A DNA stretch of 64,000 bases from Acidobacteriota bacterium (GCA_025463135.1 JAOAPY010000015.1:186001-250000); one strand, 5' to 3'. Positions 25,457 through 34,611 are shown, numbered from the stretch's first letter. The notes: generated by a model not told the origin, from the letters alone. Numbers and translations: made by a program.

Positions 25457-26209
25457 ATGATTGCGGCTCTACTAAAGTTTCAAGCAGGCTCAAGGGCAAC
25501 GTCTGCGCATTTCATTTTGGAAGTTGTCGGTATCGCTCTGTGTGCTTTTGCCTTTGGTTGTGCCGGACCTCAAAAGACCAAAACTGAGGCGGCGCCGTCG
25601 CCCGTGACTGTAGAAGCTAAACAACAACAGATGTCAAAACTCCCTGCTCCTGATAACGAGCAGGTACAACAAGCAATCAAGCGCATCTTCAAAGACAGTG
25701 TGACGGTGGACGGCAGCCAACAACCGAGTTTTATCGCGGGAGATTTCAATGGGGACCTTTCGCAGGATCTTGCCGTCATTGTAAAACCCAGTTCCGGAAG
25801 CCTTTCTGACATTAATGAAGAATCTCCCCGCTGGATGATTAGAGATCCTTTTCATTCCACCGAGCCGACCGCACCGCCGCTTCGTGTAGCGGAAAACGAA
25901 ATACTGTTGGCCATAATCCATGGTTTCGGAGCCGAAGGATGGCGTGACCCGCAGGCAACGCAGACTTACCTGCTTAAGAACGCAGTGGGCTCTGGGCTCG
26001 GCGTACAGGCGGGTAAGGAGTTTATGGCGGCAAACACCGGCAAGACCCTTCCACGCCTGCATGGGGATCTGATAAGTGAAGTAATTCGCGGGACTGCCGG
26101 ATATCTCTACTTCGCCGGGCCGACCTATTCCTGGTATGACCCGAAGACATTTAAAGGCGAATCCGAAGTCCGAGTGGTGCATGGTCGGCCCCCAGCAACG
26201 AAGCCCTAA
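25457..26209 (+). CDS. Lipoprotein of unknown function with an FG-GAP-like segment
   Basis: 250 residues. A hydrophobic segment ends in FAFGCAG, a likely lipobox, so the protein is probably lipid-anchored. FIAGDFNGDLSQDLAVIVKP (about 96-115) resembles a single FG-GAP/VCBS calcium-binding motif. The rest is not recognised; similar exported proteins are frequent in Acidobacteriota. It precedes the rhodanese gene by 55 bp in the same direction, so the two may be co-transcribed. Confidence 0.6.
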   Translation: MIAALLKFQAGSRATSAHFILEVVGIALCAFAFGCAGPQKTKTEAAPSPVTVEAKQQQMSKLPAPDNEQVQQAIKRIFKDSVTVDGSQQPSFIAGDFNGDLSQDLAVIVKPSSGSLSDINEESPRWMIRDPFHSTEPTAPPLRVAENEILLAIIHGFGAEGWRDPQATQTYLLKNAVGSGLGVQAGKEFMAANTGKTLPRLHGDLISEVIRGTAGYLYFAGPTYSWYDPKTFKGESEVRVVHGRPPATKP

Positions 26210-26264
26210 CGTGAAATGCAAACTGACGAGAAGAGTCAAAATTATCCATCAGGGAGGTCATCCG

Positions 26265-26744
26265 ATGAGCCTTAAGAATATTGCCGCAGGCGTGTTCATC
26301 GTTCTACTAAGCAGCTTGGTCCAAATCAGTGGAAAGGTTCGACCCTCCGCTAACGCTCCAGTGCCTGCTGATCAAGTCACCCCTTCGGCAATCGAGTTCA
26401 TGAGTGCTGAGGAGCTGAAAACAAAGGTCAACAGGAACCAGCCGATAACCATAATTGACGTGCGAGGGAGTGAGTCTTTCGCTAACAGCGATCGGAAGAT
26501 CAAAGGTGCGACTCATGTAATGCTTAGGAGACTCAGGTATCGACTGGGTTTTGCGCCGCTTAAGAGTGTGGCGCGCGATAGCGAAGTGGTTACGTATTGT
26601 GCGTGTCCGAACGACGAGTTGAGCATTCAGGCAGCGCAGGTATTGATAGATTCCGGGTTCACACGAGTTCGCGCCTTAAAAGGTGGCTGGCGCGAGTGGC
26701 TTAAGCTTAAAGGTCCCGTTGAAGCCGCATCCAAAGGGATCTAG
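26265..26744 (+). CDS. Exported rhodanese-like protein
   Basis: The ATG at 26265 is chosen for its GGGAGGTC site 5 bases upstream. The product has 159 residues with an N-terminal hydrophobic signal or anchor, then a rhodanese fold: FMSAEELKTKV, ITIIDVRGSESFANSDRKIKGATHV, and the active-site loop YCACPNDELS with its Cys, followed by ALKGGWREWLKL. The loop lacks the Arg of classic thiosulfate sulfurtransferases, so substrate and activity are uncertain. It lies 160 bp before the ccm operon. Confidence 0.85.
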   Translation: MSLKNIAAGVFIVLLSSLVQISGKVRPSANAPVPADQVTPSAIEFMSAEELKTKVNRNQPITIIDVRGSESFANSDRKIKGATHVMLRRLRYRLGFAPLKSVARDSEVVTYCACPNDELSIQAAQVLIDSGFTRVRALKGGWREWLKLKGPVEAASKGI

Positions 26745-26905
26745 AGCAGGGCTTCGCTCTCACCACAGAGTCGCACTCGTAAAAAACAGTGCTGATTTGT
26801 CTTGCCTTTGTTTCTTCGCCACGAATGCTTTTCTCGCGAAAGTTCCTTACAATGGTCGCGTTACTTTTTAGATAAGATGACAGGGAGCCGGCGGCCATAT
26901 TAGAA

Positions 26906-27514
26906 GTGAACAGCCTCGGGTGCGTGCGCGGTGATCGGCGCTTGTTTAGCGGCCTTAACTTTTCAGTCTCTGCGGGCACGCTGTTGCAGGTGACCGGACC
27001 AAACGGATGTGGCAAAACAAGCTTGCTGCGCATGATTTGTGCATTATTGGAACCGGCCGAAGGGACCATCAAGTGGCAGGGAGAAAATATCCGCACACTT
27101 GGTGAGGAGTATTTCACATCCCTCACTTTTCTTGGACATCGGAACGGCGTCAAAGAAGAACTTTCGGCAATCGAAAATCTACGCGTAGCCAGCGGCCTCA
27201 ATGGAATAGATCTTCGCCCGAAAGCCGCGGTGAAAATCCTGCGGGATATGGGATTAGAGGGACGGGAACAATTGCCCGCGCGTTTGCTTTCTGAAGGCCA
27301 GCGGCGCCGGCTGGCGCTGGCTCGGCTCGCTGTTTGCAATACCACGCTCTGGGTTCTGGATGAGGTGCTTACCTCTTTGGACAAGGCCGCCGTGGCTTTG
27401 GTCAAGTCCTTGATTGAGAAGCATCTGGACAACGGTGGCCTGGCAATTGTTGCCACCCATCAGGAACTCGAGTTGAACAGCGGTTCGTTCCTGCGGATTG
27501 AACTCGCGTCGTGA
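26906..27514 (+). CDS. ccmA: Heme exporter ATPase CcmA
   Basis: 202 residues from a GTG. ABC ATPase motifs: GPNGCGKTS (Walker A), LLSEGQRRRLALARL (signature) and LWVLDEVLTSLD (Walker B). The length and the signature are those of CcmA, the cytosolic ATPase of System I cytochrome c maturation that releases holo-CcmE. Its stop overlaps the ccmB start (GTGA). First gene of the ccm operon. Confidence 0.93.
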   Translation: MNSLGCVRGDRRLFSGLNFSVSAGTLLQVTGPNGCGKTSLLRMICALLEPAEGTIKWQGENIRTLGEEYFTSLTFLGHRNGVKEELSAIENLRVASGLNGIDLRPKAAVKILRDMGLEGREQLPARLLSEGQRRRLALARLAVCNTTLWVLDEVLTSLDKAAVALVKSLIEKHLDNGGLAIVATHQELELNSGSFLRIELAS

Positions 27515-28194
27515 AGGCGCCGTCGACATTTTCGATGTTCCGCTGGATCATCCGGCGAGATTTGATCCTGGCGTGGCGGCGAAGGGCGGATGTCTTATCG
27601 ACCCTCTTCTTCTTTGTCATTGTGGTCAGCCTGTTCCCGCTCAGCATCAGCCCGGACCCTCGACTTCTCAAGTCAATCGCACCGGGAGTCGTTTGGGTCG
27701 CGGCATTGCTGGCCTCGATGCTTTCGCTGGGGCGGCTCTTCTCGAACGACTATGTGGACGGCACGCTCGAGCAGATCCTGCTGACGCCCCAACCGCTATA
27801 TTTGATTGTGCTGGGAAAGGTGTTGGCCCAGTGGTTGGTCGCAGAAGTGCCGTTGGTACTGATGGCGCCCATCCTTGGCGTACAGTTTGGCTTGTCGCAG
27901 AACACGCTGGTGGTGCTGACAATCTCTTTGTTGCTGGGCACGCCGGTACTCAGCTTGATCGGTTCGATCGGAGCAGCATTGACTTTGGGACTCAGGGGGA
28001 GTGGAGTATTGGTGGCTCTATTGGTGCTGCCGCTCTACATTCCCGTTCTGATTTTTGGTGCGCTCGCAGTTGATGCGAGCATTGCGGGTTCCAATCCGCA
28101 AGCACATCTTTCCCTGCTGGGCGCCGTGCTGGCCCTGTCGCTGGTTTTTGCACCGTGGGCGACCTGTGCAGCACTCAGAATATCGGTGGAGTGA
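27511..28194 (+). CDS. ccmB: Heme exporter membrane protein CcmB
   Basis: 227 residues, GTG start overlapping the ccmA stop. Six hydrophobic segments and the family pattern FRWIIRRDLILAWRRRADVLSTLFFF, then ASMLSLGRLFSNDYVDGTLEQILLTP, are typical of CcmB. It forms the membrane part of the CcmAB transporter. A repeat element separates it from ccmC. Confidence 0.93.
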   Translation: MKAPSTFSMFRWIIRRDLILAWRRRADVLSTLFFFVIVVSLFPLSISPDPRLLKSIAPGVVWVAALLASMLSLGRLFSNDYVDGTLEQILLTPQPLYLIVLGKVLAQWLVAEVPLVLMAPILGVQFGLSQNTLVVLTISLLLGTPVLSLIGSIGAALTLGLRGSGVLVALLVLPLYIPVLIFGALAVDASIAGSNPQAHLSLLGAVLALSLVFAPWATCAALRISVE

Positions 28195-28272
28195 GTCCGA
28201 CAAACCTCAGTTTGTCGAAGTCCTGACAATCGAGTGATTCGGGAGAGAACGACAAACTGAAGTTTGTCGGAC
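28195..28272. repeat. 78-bp paired hairpin repeat between ccmB and ccmC
   Basis: Two inverted 23-base ends, each a palindrome around GACAAAC...GTTTGTC, with a 32-base unique middle. The length equals that of the copy embedded in bchH (18316-18393), though the middles differ. It begins next to the ccmB stop and ends 11 bp before ccmC. Confidence 0.85.
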
Positions 28273-28283
28273 ATAGAAAAACG

Positions 28284-29057
28284 ATGCCTAATCGAAAGAT
28301 CAATTGGTACAAATACGCCGCCCCTGCGAATTTCTATCCCCTGGCCGGCAAGCTGATCCCCTGGTTTGGTATTCCCGCGGCGCTATTGTTCGTCGCCGGT
28401 TTGTACATCGGATTCTTTGTCGCTCCCACAGATTTTCAACAGGGTGATGCGTACCGAATAATTTTCATTCACGTTCCCGCGGCCTGGATGGGAATGTTTC
28501 TATACATTCTGATGGCTCTCTATGCCGGCGTCGGTTGGGCCTTCAATGCTCGACTGGCTTCAATGATGGCGACCGCTCTTTCCATCACCGGAGCGATGTT
28601 CACGTTTCTTTCACTGGCAACGGGCTCGCTGTGGGGCAAGCCGACGTGGGGAACCTGGTGGGTTTGGGATGCGCGGATGACTTCAACCTTGATTTTGCTC
28701 TTTCTTTATATCGGGTTCATTTCGTTGCAAGCGGCCATTGACGATCCGCGACGAGCCGATCGAGCGGGCGCGGTCCTGGCGCTGGTGGGCTTGATCAATG
28801 TGCCGATTATCTATTTTTCGGTTCAATGGTGGAATACGCTGCATCAGGGAGCTACGATCCGGTTATTGAACAAGCCGACCATGGCGCCGCCAATGCTGGC
28901 TGCGATGCTGATTATGCTGGCTGCCTGCTGGCTCTATTCCATCGCCATAGTCCTGATGCGACTGCGCTGCATCATACTCGAGCGAGAGCATGAAGCAGGT
29001 CGCACCTTAACACTGGGCGCAAAGACCGCGCAGTTTTCGAGAATGGAATCAATATGA
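28284..29057 (+). CDS. ccmC: Heme handling protein CcmC
   Basis: 257 residues with six membrane helices. The tryptophan-rich WWD domain is present as WGKPTWGTWWVWDARMTS, and flanking heme-ligand His are in IFIHVPAAW and LHQGAT. CcmC loads heme onto CcmE. Its stop overlaps the ccmD start (ATGA). Confidence 0.95.
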   Translation: MPNRKINWYKYAAPANFYPLAGKLIPWFGIPAALLFVAGLYIGFFVAPTDFQQGDAYRIIFIHVPAAWMGMFLYILMALYAGVGWAFNARLASMMATALSITGAMFTFLSLATGSLWGKPTWGTWWVWDARMTSTLILLFLYIGFISLQAAIDDPRRADRAGAVLALVGLINVPIIYFSVQWWNTLHQGATIRLLNKPTMAPPMLAAMLIMLAACWLYSIAIVLMRLRCIILEREHEAGRTLTLGAKTAQFSRMESI

Positions 29058-29227
29058 GCTGGTCAGAATTTTTTCACATGGGCGGCTATGCTTTCTACGT
29101 TTGGGGCTCCTATGGGATCGCGTTGGTTGTCATCGGCGGAGAAGTGCTGGCTCTGCGTCAACGCAGGAAAGGTTTGCAGGCACGCCTGAATAACATCTCG
29201 GAATCAGCGGAAAGTGAGCAATCATGA
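29054..29227 (+). CDS. ccmD: Small membrane protein CcmD
   Basis: 57 residues, read directly from the sequence: MSWSEFFHMGGYAFYVWGSY, one membrane helix, then a basic segment (LRQRRKG). Size, the GGYAFYVW pattern and its place between ccmC and ccmE identify CcmD, which helps release holo-CcmE. Both ends overlap the neighbours by ATGA. Confidence 0.9.
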   Translation: MSWSEFFHMGGYAFYVWGSYGIALVVIGGEVLALRQRRKGLQARLNNISESAESEQS

Positions 29228-29667
29228 AAACTCGCCATAAGAAAATAGCGTTCATCCTCGTAGGATTATTGGCAGTCGGCGGTGCGACTGCGCTAGTGCT
29301 GAGCGCACTTAAGACGAATATCGTATTCTTCTACACTCCTTCTCAAGTGGCTGCGAAGGAGGCTCCAGGTAATCGTGCGTTTCGGGTTGGCGGGCTCGTA
29401 GAAAAAGGAAGCCACAAACGCAATGTCGAGGGACTCGGTGGCCGGTTTATCGTAACAGATACCTCACAAAGCATCCCGGTTGTTTATGAGGGAAGCGTTC
29501 CCGACCTTTTCAAAGAGGGTCGAGGCTGCGTGGTCGAAGGAAGCCTTGGTTCTGACGGTGTCTTTCATGCTACGCAGGTTCTGGCCAAGCACGACGAAAA
29601 CTACATGCCTCCCGAAGCAGGAAAGGCAATTGATGAGGCCAAAGCCGCCAGAAGCCTGGTGAAATAA
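29224..29667 (+). CDS. ccmE: Heme chaperone CcmE
   Basis: 147 residues: N-terminal membrane anchor (about 8-30), then an OB-fold periplasmic domain with FRVGGLVEKGS, VVYEGSVPDLFKEG and VLAKHDENYMP. The His of that last motif is the expected covalent heme attachment site. It starts inside the ccmD stop. Downstream the ccm order is broken by two unrelated small genes. Confidence 0.95.
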   Translation: MKTRHKKIAFILVGLLAVGGATALVLSALKTNIVFFYTPSQVAAKEAPGNRAFRVGGLVEKGSHKRNVEGLGGRFIVTDTSQSIPVVYEGSVPDLFKEGRGCVVEGSLGSDGVFHATQVLAKHDENYMPPEAGKAIDEAKAARSLVK

Positions 29668-29708
29668 CGACGAAGGCTGAAGACAGATCGCTATCAGAAT
29701 TTGCTCAT

Positions 29709-30014
29709 ATGCCAAAGTTGTTTGAGTATTTGGGAATCATAGTTCTCTTTTACTCAAATGAGCACGAGCCCATTCACGTTCATGGCAAATATCAGGGACG
29801 GGAAAGCAAAGCCGATTTGATCCTTAGGGATGGCAAAATAATTGAGATCATAATTTCATCAGTTAAGGGGAAACGGCCCTTGCTGCAGACCCAACTGAAA
29901 GACTTTCAAGAGTTGACGCAGCATTTTGCAGATGAGATCGTACAGAAATGGATAGACTACTTCGTACTTCACAAGCCAATCCAAGCACGCCGGATAACAA
30001 CGAGGATCAATTGA
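29709..30014 (+). CDS. DUF4160 family protein
   Basis: 101 residues matching DUF4160: PKLFEYLGIIVLFYSNEHEPIHVHGKYQ with the HxPxHxH-like element near the start. Family members commonly pair with DUF2442 genes, sometimes viewed as toxin-antitoxin-like, but no activity is proven. Its stop overlaps the next start (TGATG). It lies 41 bp after ccmE, inside the ccm operon, where no such gene is expected. Confidence 0.8.
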   Translation: MPKLFEYLGIIVLFYSNEHEPIHVHGKYQGRESKADLILRDGKIIEIIISSVKGKRPLLQTQLKDFQELTQHFADEIVQKWIDYFVLHKPIQARRITTRIN

Positions 30015-30271
30015 TGTCCACCGACAGCCCAGTACTGGAGATCATACGTGTCCAGCATTTGGTTCAATATGAGTTAAAGCTCGAGTTCAATGACGGGACA
30101 GAAAGGATAGTCGACTTTCAGCCTTTCCTCGAGAATTCGAAGAATCCTTTGATCCGCCTTTATCTCGATCCCGAGAGGTTTGCAAACTTTAGACTGGATT
30201 ATGGTGATCTAGTGTGGGATGACTATGGGCTCTGTTTCCCGATCGCCGATCTATATGAGGGACGTGTCTAA
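30014..30271 (+). CDS. DUF2442 family protein
   Basis: 85 residues from the ATG at 30014, which overlaps the stop of the DUF4160 gene. The body (VLEIIRVQHLVQYELKLEFNDGTERIVDFQPFL ... LDYGDLVWDDYGLCFPIADLY) fits DUF2442. It ends 3 bp before ccmF. The pair is a known gene duo; its function is unknown. Confidence 0.8.
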   Translation: MSTDSPVLEIIRVQHLVQYELKLEFNDGTERIVDFQPFLENSKNPLIRLYLDPERFANFRLDYGDLVWDDYGLCFPIADLYEGRV

Positions 30272-30274
30272 CTC

Positions 30275-32302
30275 ATGATTCCTGAAATCGGACAATTCGC
30301 CTTAATCATCGCGTTGCTGCTGGCAATAACACAGGCCAGCCTGCCCATGATCGGCGCGGCCCGCGGTAATAGATCCTGGATGGCTGTGGCCGCACCGGCG
30401 GGCCAGGCCCAATTCATCTTTGTCGCGATTGCGTTTGGTTGTCTCGCCTGGTCTTTCATCAACAACGACTTTTCCGTTCTCAACGTAGCCAGCAATTCCA
30501 ATTCACAACTGCCGCCACATTATCGACTCGCCGCAACCTGGGGTTCACATGAAGGGTCTTTGCTGCTGTGGACCTTGATGATGGGATTCTGGACCGTTGC
30601 GGTCACGCTCTTCAGCCGTCATCTGCCGGAAGACATGCTGGCCCGCGTACTCAGCGTGATGGGGATTATCAGTATCGGGTTCCTTCTGTTCATGCTGCTG
30701 ACATCAAATCCGTTTGAAAGAATATTCCCTGTCCCGCTTGACGGACGCGATCTCAATCCCCTGCTTCAGGATCCGGCGATGGTGGTGCATCCGCCGATGC
30801 TCTACATGGGTTACGTGGGTTTTTCGGTGGCCTTTGCCTTTGCTATTTCGGCACTCATCGGCGGGCGGCTTGACGCCACCTGGGCGCGCTGGTCGCGTCC
30901 CTGGACCACGGTAGCCTGGATGTTTTTGACCGTCGGCATCGCGTTGGGTAGTTGGTGGGCTTATTACGAATTGGGTTGGGGCGGCTGGTGGTTTTGGGAT
31001 CCGGTTGAGAATGCTTCCTTTATGCCCTGGCTGGTGGGCACGGCCTTGATTCATTCTTTAGCCGTGACTGAAAAGCGCGGCGGGTTCAAAAGCTGGACGG
31101 TGTTGCTGGCCATTGCTGCTTTTTCCCTGAGTCTGCTGGGCACATTCCTGGTTCGTTCCGGTGTCCTGACCTCGGTTCATGCGTTTGCTGTTGATCCAAA
31201 ACGCGGCATCTTCATCCTCGCGTTTTTGTTTGTCGTGATTGGAGGCTCGCTGATTCTCTACGCCTGGCGAGCCAAACACGTGGGACTCGGTTCGAAGTTT
31301 GATCTTGTGTCGAGGGAATCATTCCTGCTTTCAAACAATGTGTTGCTGGCTGTGGCCGCCGGATCGGTGTTGCTGGGGACGCTGTATCCTCTGATCATTG
31401 ATGCTCTGGGCATGGGCAAGCTTTCGGTTGGACCACCTTACTTCAACGCTGTGTTTGTGCCTTTGATGGTGCCTGCGGCTTTTCTGATGGGCGTCGGTCC
31501 GATAGCGCGTTGGAAGAAGGCAAGTTTACCGGAACTAGCCGTGCGGCTGCGCTGGGCTTTTGCTGCCAGCGCTCTGGCGGCGCTGATTCTCCCCTTCGTG
31601 ATGGGTCAATGGAAAGCTTTAGTCAGCCTGGGAGTTCTGTTGGCATTATGGATCGTGAGCACAGCGGTGCTGGGTATCCGGGAAAGATTGAAAAGCAATA
31701 CGGGCGCGGTTGGAACATGGCAAAAATTGCGCATGCAATCCCGCAGCTACTACGGCATGCAACTGGCCCACGTGGGTGTGGCGGTGTTTATTGTGGGGAT
31801 AACGTTTGTAACCCAGTATCAATCAGAAAAAGATGTGCGTATGAATGTCGGCGACAGCATCAACGTAGGCGGCTATGATTTCAAATTCAATGGAGCTGCC
31901 AATGTGGTCGGACCAAATTACCGGGCCGCCCGCGCCAGCATAGATATCAGCCGGAACGGCAAACTGATCCGCACCATGAGTCCCGAAAAACGCATCTACA
32001 ACGTGTCGGAAAATGCCATGACGGAAACAGCTATCGACACAGGCTTGTTTAGAGATCTTTACCTTTCGCTCGGTGAGCCCGTGGGCAATGGTGGCGCCTG
32101 GACGGTGCGTGTGCACTACAAGCCTTTCGTGGATTGGATTTGGGGTGGCGCCGTGTTGATGGCCCTCGGTGGCGGACTGGCGGTGAGCGATCGGCGTTAT
32201 GCGCTGGCAGCGCGCAAACAGCGCGAAGTGGCGGCCCCATCCACCAAGGAACAAGCGCCGGCCATGGCCAGGATTGCGACTGAGCCTGAGATTTTGAATT
32301 AA
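30275..32302 (+). CDS. ccmF: Heme lyase CcmF
   Basis: 675 residues with about 14 membrane helices. The WWD domain reads WAYYELGWGGWWFWDPVENASFMPW, and heme-related His occur in ATWGSHEGSLLLW, VVHPPMLYMGY and ALIHSLAVTEKRGGF. It attaches heme to apocytochromes c together with CcmH/I. It ends in a periplasmic domain (about 530-625) and a final helix. The gene follows the DUF2442 gene by 3 bp. Confidence 0.95.
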   Translation: MIPEIGQFALIIALLLAITQASLPMIGAARGNRSWMAVAAPAGQAQFIFVAIAFGCLAWSFINNDFSVLNVASNSNSQLPPHYRLAATWGSHEGSLLLWTLMMGFWTVAVTLFSRHLPEDMLARVLSVMGIISIGFLLFMLLTSNPFERIFPVPLDGRDLNPLLQDPAMVVHPPMLYMGYVGFSVAFAFAISALIGGRLDATWARWSRPWTTVAWMFLTVGIALGSWWAYYELGWGGWWFWDPVENASFMPWLVGTALIHSLAVTEKRGGFKSWTVLLAIAAFSLSLLGTFLVRSGVLTSVHAFAVDPKRGIFILAFLFVVIGGSLILYAWRAKHVGLGSKFDLVSRESFLLSNNVLLAVAAGSVLLGTLYPLIIDALGMGKLSVGPPYFNAVFVPLMVPAAFLMGVGPIARWKKASLPELAVRLRWAFAASALAALILPFVMGQWKALVSLGVLLALWIVSTAVLGIRERLKSNTGAVGTWQKLRMQSRSYYGMQLAHVGVAVFIVGITFVTQYQSEKDVRMNVGDSINVGGYDFKFNGAANVVGPNYRAARASIDISRNGKLIRTMSPEKRIYNVSENAMTETAIDTGLFRDLYLSLGEPVGNGGAWTVRVHYKPFVDWIWGGAVLMALGGGLAVSDRRYALAARKQREVAAPSTKEQAPAMARIATEPEILN

Positions 32303-32304
32303 TT

Positions 32305-32829
32305 ATGCGTTACGCAATTCCACTCGTGCTCTTCATTGGGCTCGTGGCTTTCCTGGCGATTGGCCTGGGTCGCGATCCACATGAGGTACCATCGCCGCTA
32401 ATCAACAAAGCTGCGCCTCCGTTCCAGCTCTCACAATTGCACCAGCCGGACAAGAAGTTCGGCGCCGAGGAAATGCGTGGCAAGGTTTGGCTCTTGAATG
32501 TCTGGGCGTCTTGGTGTGTATCGTGTCGTGAGGAGCATCCCCTGCTGGTGGAGCTTTCACGCACCCATGCCGTGCCGATCTATGGACTCAATTGGAAGGA
32601 TAAACGTGAAGACGCGATCACCTGGCTTAGCGATCTGGGCAATCCTTACGTGCTGAGTGTTTCCGATCTGGATGGCAGAATCGCGATCGATTATGGAGTC
32701 TACGGCGCTCCCGAAACGTACCTAATCGATAAAACCGGTGTGATTCGCTTTAAGCAGATTGGCCCCCTCTCTCCCGAGGTGCTGCAAAAGACAATCCTGC
32801 CAATGGCTAAGGAATTGATGAGCAAATAA
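32305..32829 (+). CDS. ccmG: Thiol-disulfide protein CcmG (DsbE)
   Basis: 174 residues: N-terminal membrane anchor, then a thioredoxin fold with active site WASWCVSCREEHP and the family segments PPFQLSQL and YGVYGAPETYLIDKTGVI (cis-Pro at GAPET). It keeps the apocytochrome CxxCH cysteines reduced. It starts 2 bp after ccmF. Confidence 0.95.
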   Translation: MRYAIPLVLFIGLVAFLAIGLGRDPHEVPSPLINKAAPPFQLSQLHQPDKKFGAEEMRGKVWLLNVWASWCVSCREEHPLLVELSRTHAVPIYGLNWKDKREDAITWLSDLGNPYVLSVSDLDGRIAIDYGVYGAPETYLIDKTGVIRFKQIGPLSPEVLQKTILPMAKELMSK

Positions 32830-32830
32830 T

Positions 32831-32905
32831 CTAAGCCAAACTGTTGGTTTGCGTAATCGTTGGATGAATTCAACGCAGCCGCAAACCAAGAGTTTGCGTT
32901 ACAAG
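32831..32905. repeat. Inverted repeat pair between ccmG and ccmH (CAAACT/GTTTGCG variant)
   Basis: CCAAACTGTTGGTTTGCGTAA at the left and CGCAAACCAAGAGTTTGCG at the right face each other over about 75 bp. It is related in design to the GACAAACT elements and closer to the copy at 41542. It fills most of the ccmG-ccmH gap. Confidence 0.65.
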
Positions 32906-32927
32906 AGCCACTTAACAATCGCAACTG

Positions 32928-33401
32928 ATGAAACGCTTTTCACTCTTATTTATGATTTCGGTATGCGTCTGCACTTTGGTCTGCGCGCAGGTCGCCCGAT
33001 CGCCTGCCGAAGAGGAACTCGATAACCGCGTACGCGATCTTTCGCAACAATTGCGTTGTCTAGTTTGCCAAAACGAAACGCTGGCTGACTCGCAGGCTGA
33101 TCTGGCCTCAGACCTGAAAAGACAAATTCGCGAGCAGATGAAGGCCGGCAAGAGTGACAAGGAAATCCTGGCGTTTCTCACCGAGCGTTATGGCGACTTC
33201 GTACTCTATCGTCCGCCCGTTAAGCGCACCACATATCTGCTCTGGTTTGGGCCCTTTATTCTCCTGGGCGGTGGTTTATTCGCGCTCTTTCGTTATATCA
33301 AAAGCCGCCGCGAGCAAATTCACGAGCAACCACTCTCGTCGGAAGAACACAGACGAGCTTTGGAACTGCTGAATGCCGATTCGGGAAAGGAGTCAGCATG
33401 A
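32928..33401 (+). CDS. ccmH: Cytochrome c maturation protein CcmH (CycL-like)
   Basis: 157 residues: signal peptide, then the LRCLVCQN redox motif and helical bundle (ADSQADLASDLKRQIREQM ... FLTERYGDFVLYRPP), ending in a membrane helix. It reduces or holds the apocytochrome heme site with CcmG. This is the short CycL-like form; the TPR part is a separate gene (ccmI) overlapping by ATGA. Confidence 0.95.
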   Translation: MKRFSLLFMISVCVCTLVCAQVARSPAEEELDNRVRDLSQQLRCLVCQNETLADSQADLASDLKRQIREQMKAGKSDKEILAFLTERYGDFVLYRPPVKRTTYLLWFGPFILLGGGLFALFRYIKSRREQIHEQPLSSEEHRRALELLNADSGKESA

Positions 33402-34294
33402 TCAGCTTTTGGCTAATCTGTGCAGTGATGGTGATCGTCGCGTTGCTGTTTATCCTTCCGCCGCTATTGCAGCGAGAAGAAAAAAACAATGTTGCGGAAG
33501 TCCGTGCGGCAAATCTTTCCGTGTACCGAGATCAGTTGCGCGAGCTCGAAAATGATCTGACGAATGGCATCACCAGCAAAGAACAATATGAGCAGGATCG
33601 AGAAGAAATTGAGCGACGTTTGCTCGCCGATGTCGGCGGTGAGAAAGACCTGAAGCGATCCAAGCCTGCGCCTTCTTCGCGGAATCTTGCTTATGTGCTC
33701 GCCCTTGCTTTGCCGGTTGCCGCGTTGCTTTTCTACTTGCAGGTGGGCACGCGGCAAGCGCTATCGGCGACGCCCCACTCAGTTCCTACAGTGGCCGCGA
33801 ACAGGAATGCATCCCCCTCTAACCAACCTGGCGAAATGACTCCGCAGCGGATCGAGGCGAATGTCACAGCGCTGGAAAAAAAGCTGGAACAGAATCCGAA
33901 TGACGGCGCCGGTTGGTCGATGTTGGCGCGCTCCTACTCGACGCTAAGCAGATACAAGGAAGCGAGTGCCGCTTTTGAAAAAGCCACTGCCCTCGTGACG
34001 AACGACGCCGACCTCTTGACTGAATACGCTTATGCTCTTTCGATGGCCCGAGGCCAGCAAATGGAAGGCAAGCCTACTGAGTTACTCAATAAGGCTTTGC
34101 AGATCGATCCGCAGAATCTAAAGGCACTGGTGCTGGCCGGTAATGCGGCCTTCAAAGCAAAGAAGTACGATCAGGCTGTCAGCTACTGGCAAAAAGTTTT
34201 GCCGACGCTGCCACCCAAGTCCGAGGTGGAGCAGTCCCTCACTGAGAAGATCAGCGAAGCAAAGAGATTGTCGAAAACTACCTCGAGCAAGTAG
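33398..34294 (+). CDS. ccmI: Cytochrome c maturation protein CcmI (CycH-like)
   Basis: 298 residues. Two membrane helices (about 3-22 and 98-114) flank a coiled segment with YRDQLRELENDLTNGIT and EQYEQDREEIERRLL, as in CcmI. The C-terminal half has TPR repeats (WSMLARSYSTLSRYKEASAAFEKA, LKALVLAGNAAFKAKKYDQAVSYWQKV) that bind the apocytochrome end. Starts inside the ccmH stop. Confidence 0.92.
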   Translation: MISFWLICAVMVIVALLFILPPLLQREEKNNVAEVRAANLSVYRDQLRELENDLTNGITSKEQYEQDREEIERRLLADVGGEKDLKRSKPAPSSRNLAYVLALALPVAALLFYLQVGTRQALSATPHSVPTVAANRNASPSNQPGEMTPQRIEANVTALEKKLEQNPNDGAGWSMLARSYSTLSRYKEASAAFEKATALVTNDADLLTEYAYALSMARGQQMEGKPTELLNKALQIDPQNLKALVLAGNAAFKAKKYDQAVSYWQKVLPTLPPKSEVEQSLTEKISEAKRLSKTTSSK

Positions 34295-34341
34295 AGTTAT
34301 CGATGACTTCTCACCCGATTGACCCGAAGGAGAGGAAACAA

Positions 34342-34539
34342 ATGTCCCAGCGCAAAGTACTTGATTGTCGTTCGCATCCCAGCGACAGGGGCTGCACACT
34401 CAGTATCGAAGGCAAGGAGGAAGAGGTCCTCGATGCCGGGACGCTCCACGCAATTACAGCTCATGGCCATACCGATGGTCCCGAGCTGCGTGAACAATTG
34501 CGTGCGTTGCTCAAAGACGCCGAGTTGACGGATTCGTAA
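34342..34539 (+). CDS. DUF1059 family small protein
   Basis: 65 residues from the ATG at 34342, chosen for GAAGGAG about 10 bases upstream. It resembles DUF1059: RKVLDCRSHPSDRGCTLSIEGKEEEVLDAGTLHAITAHGHTD, with two Cys early on. The function of the family is unknown. It lies 47 bp after ccmI in the same direction and may be co-transcribed. Confidence 0.65.
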   Translation: MSQRKVLDCRSHPSDRGCTLSIEGKEEEVLDAGTLHAITAHGHTDGPELREQLRALLKDAELTDS

Positions 34540-34611
34540 AGCGGCCAAAATCTTTTAGTGTTCCCGCCACACCTTTAACTCAAACCGAAGTCAAATAATT
34601 TCTTCAGCATA

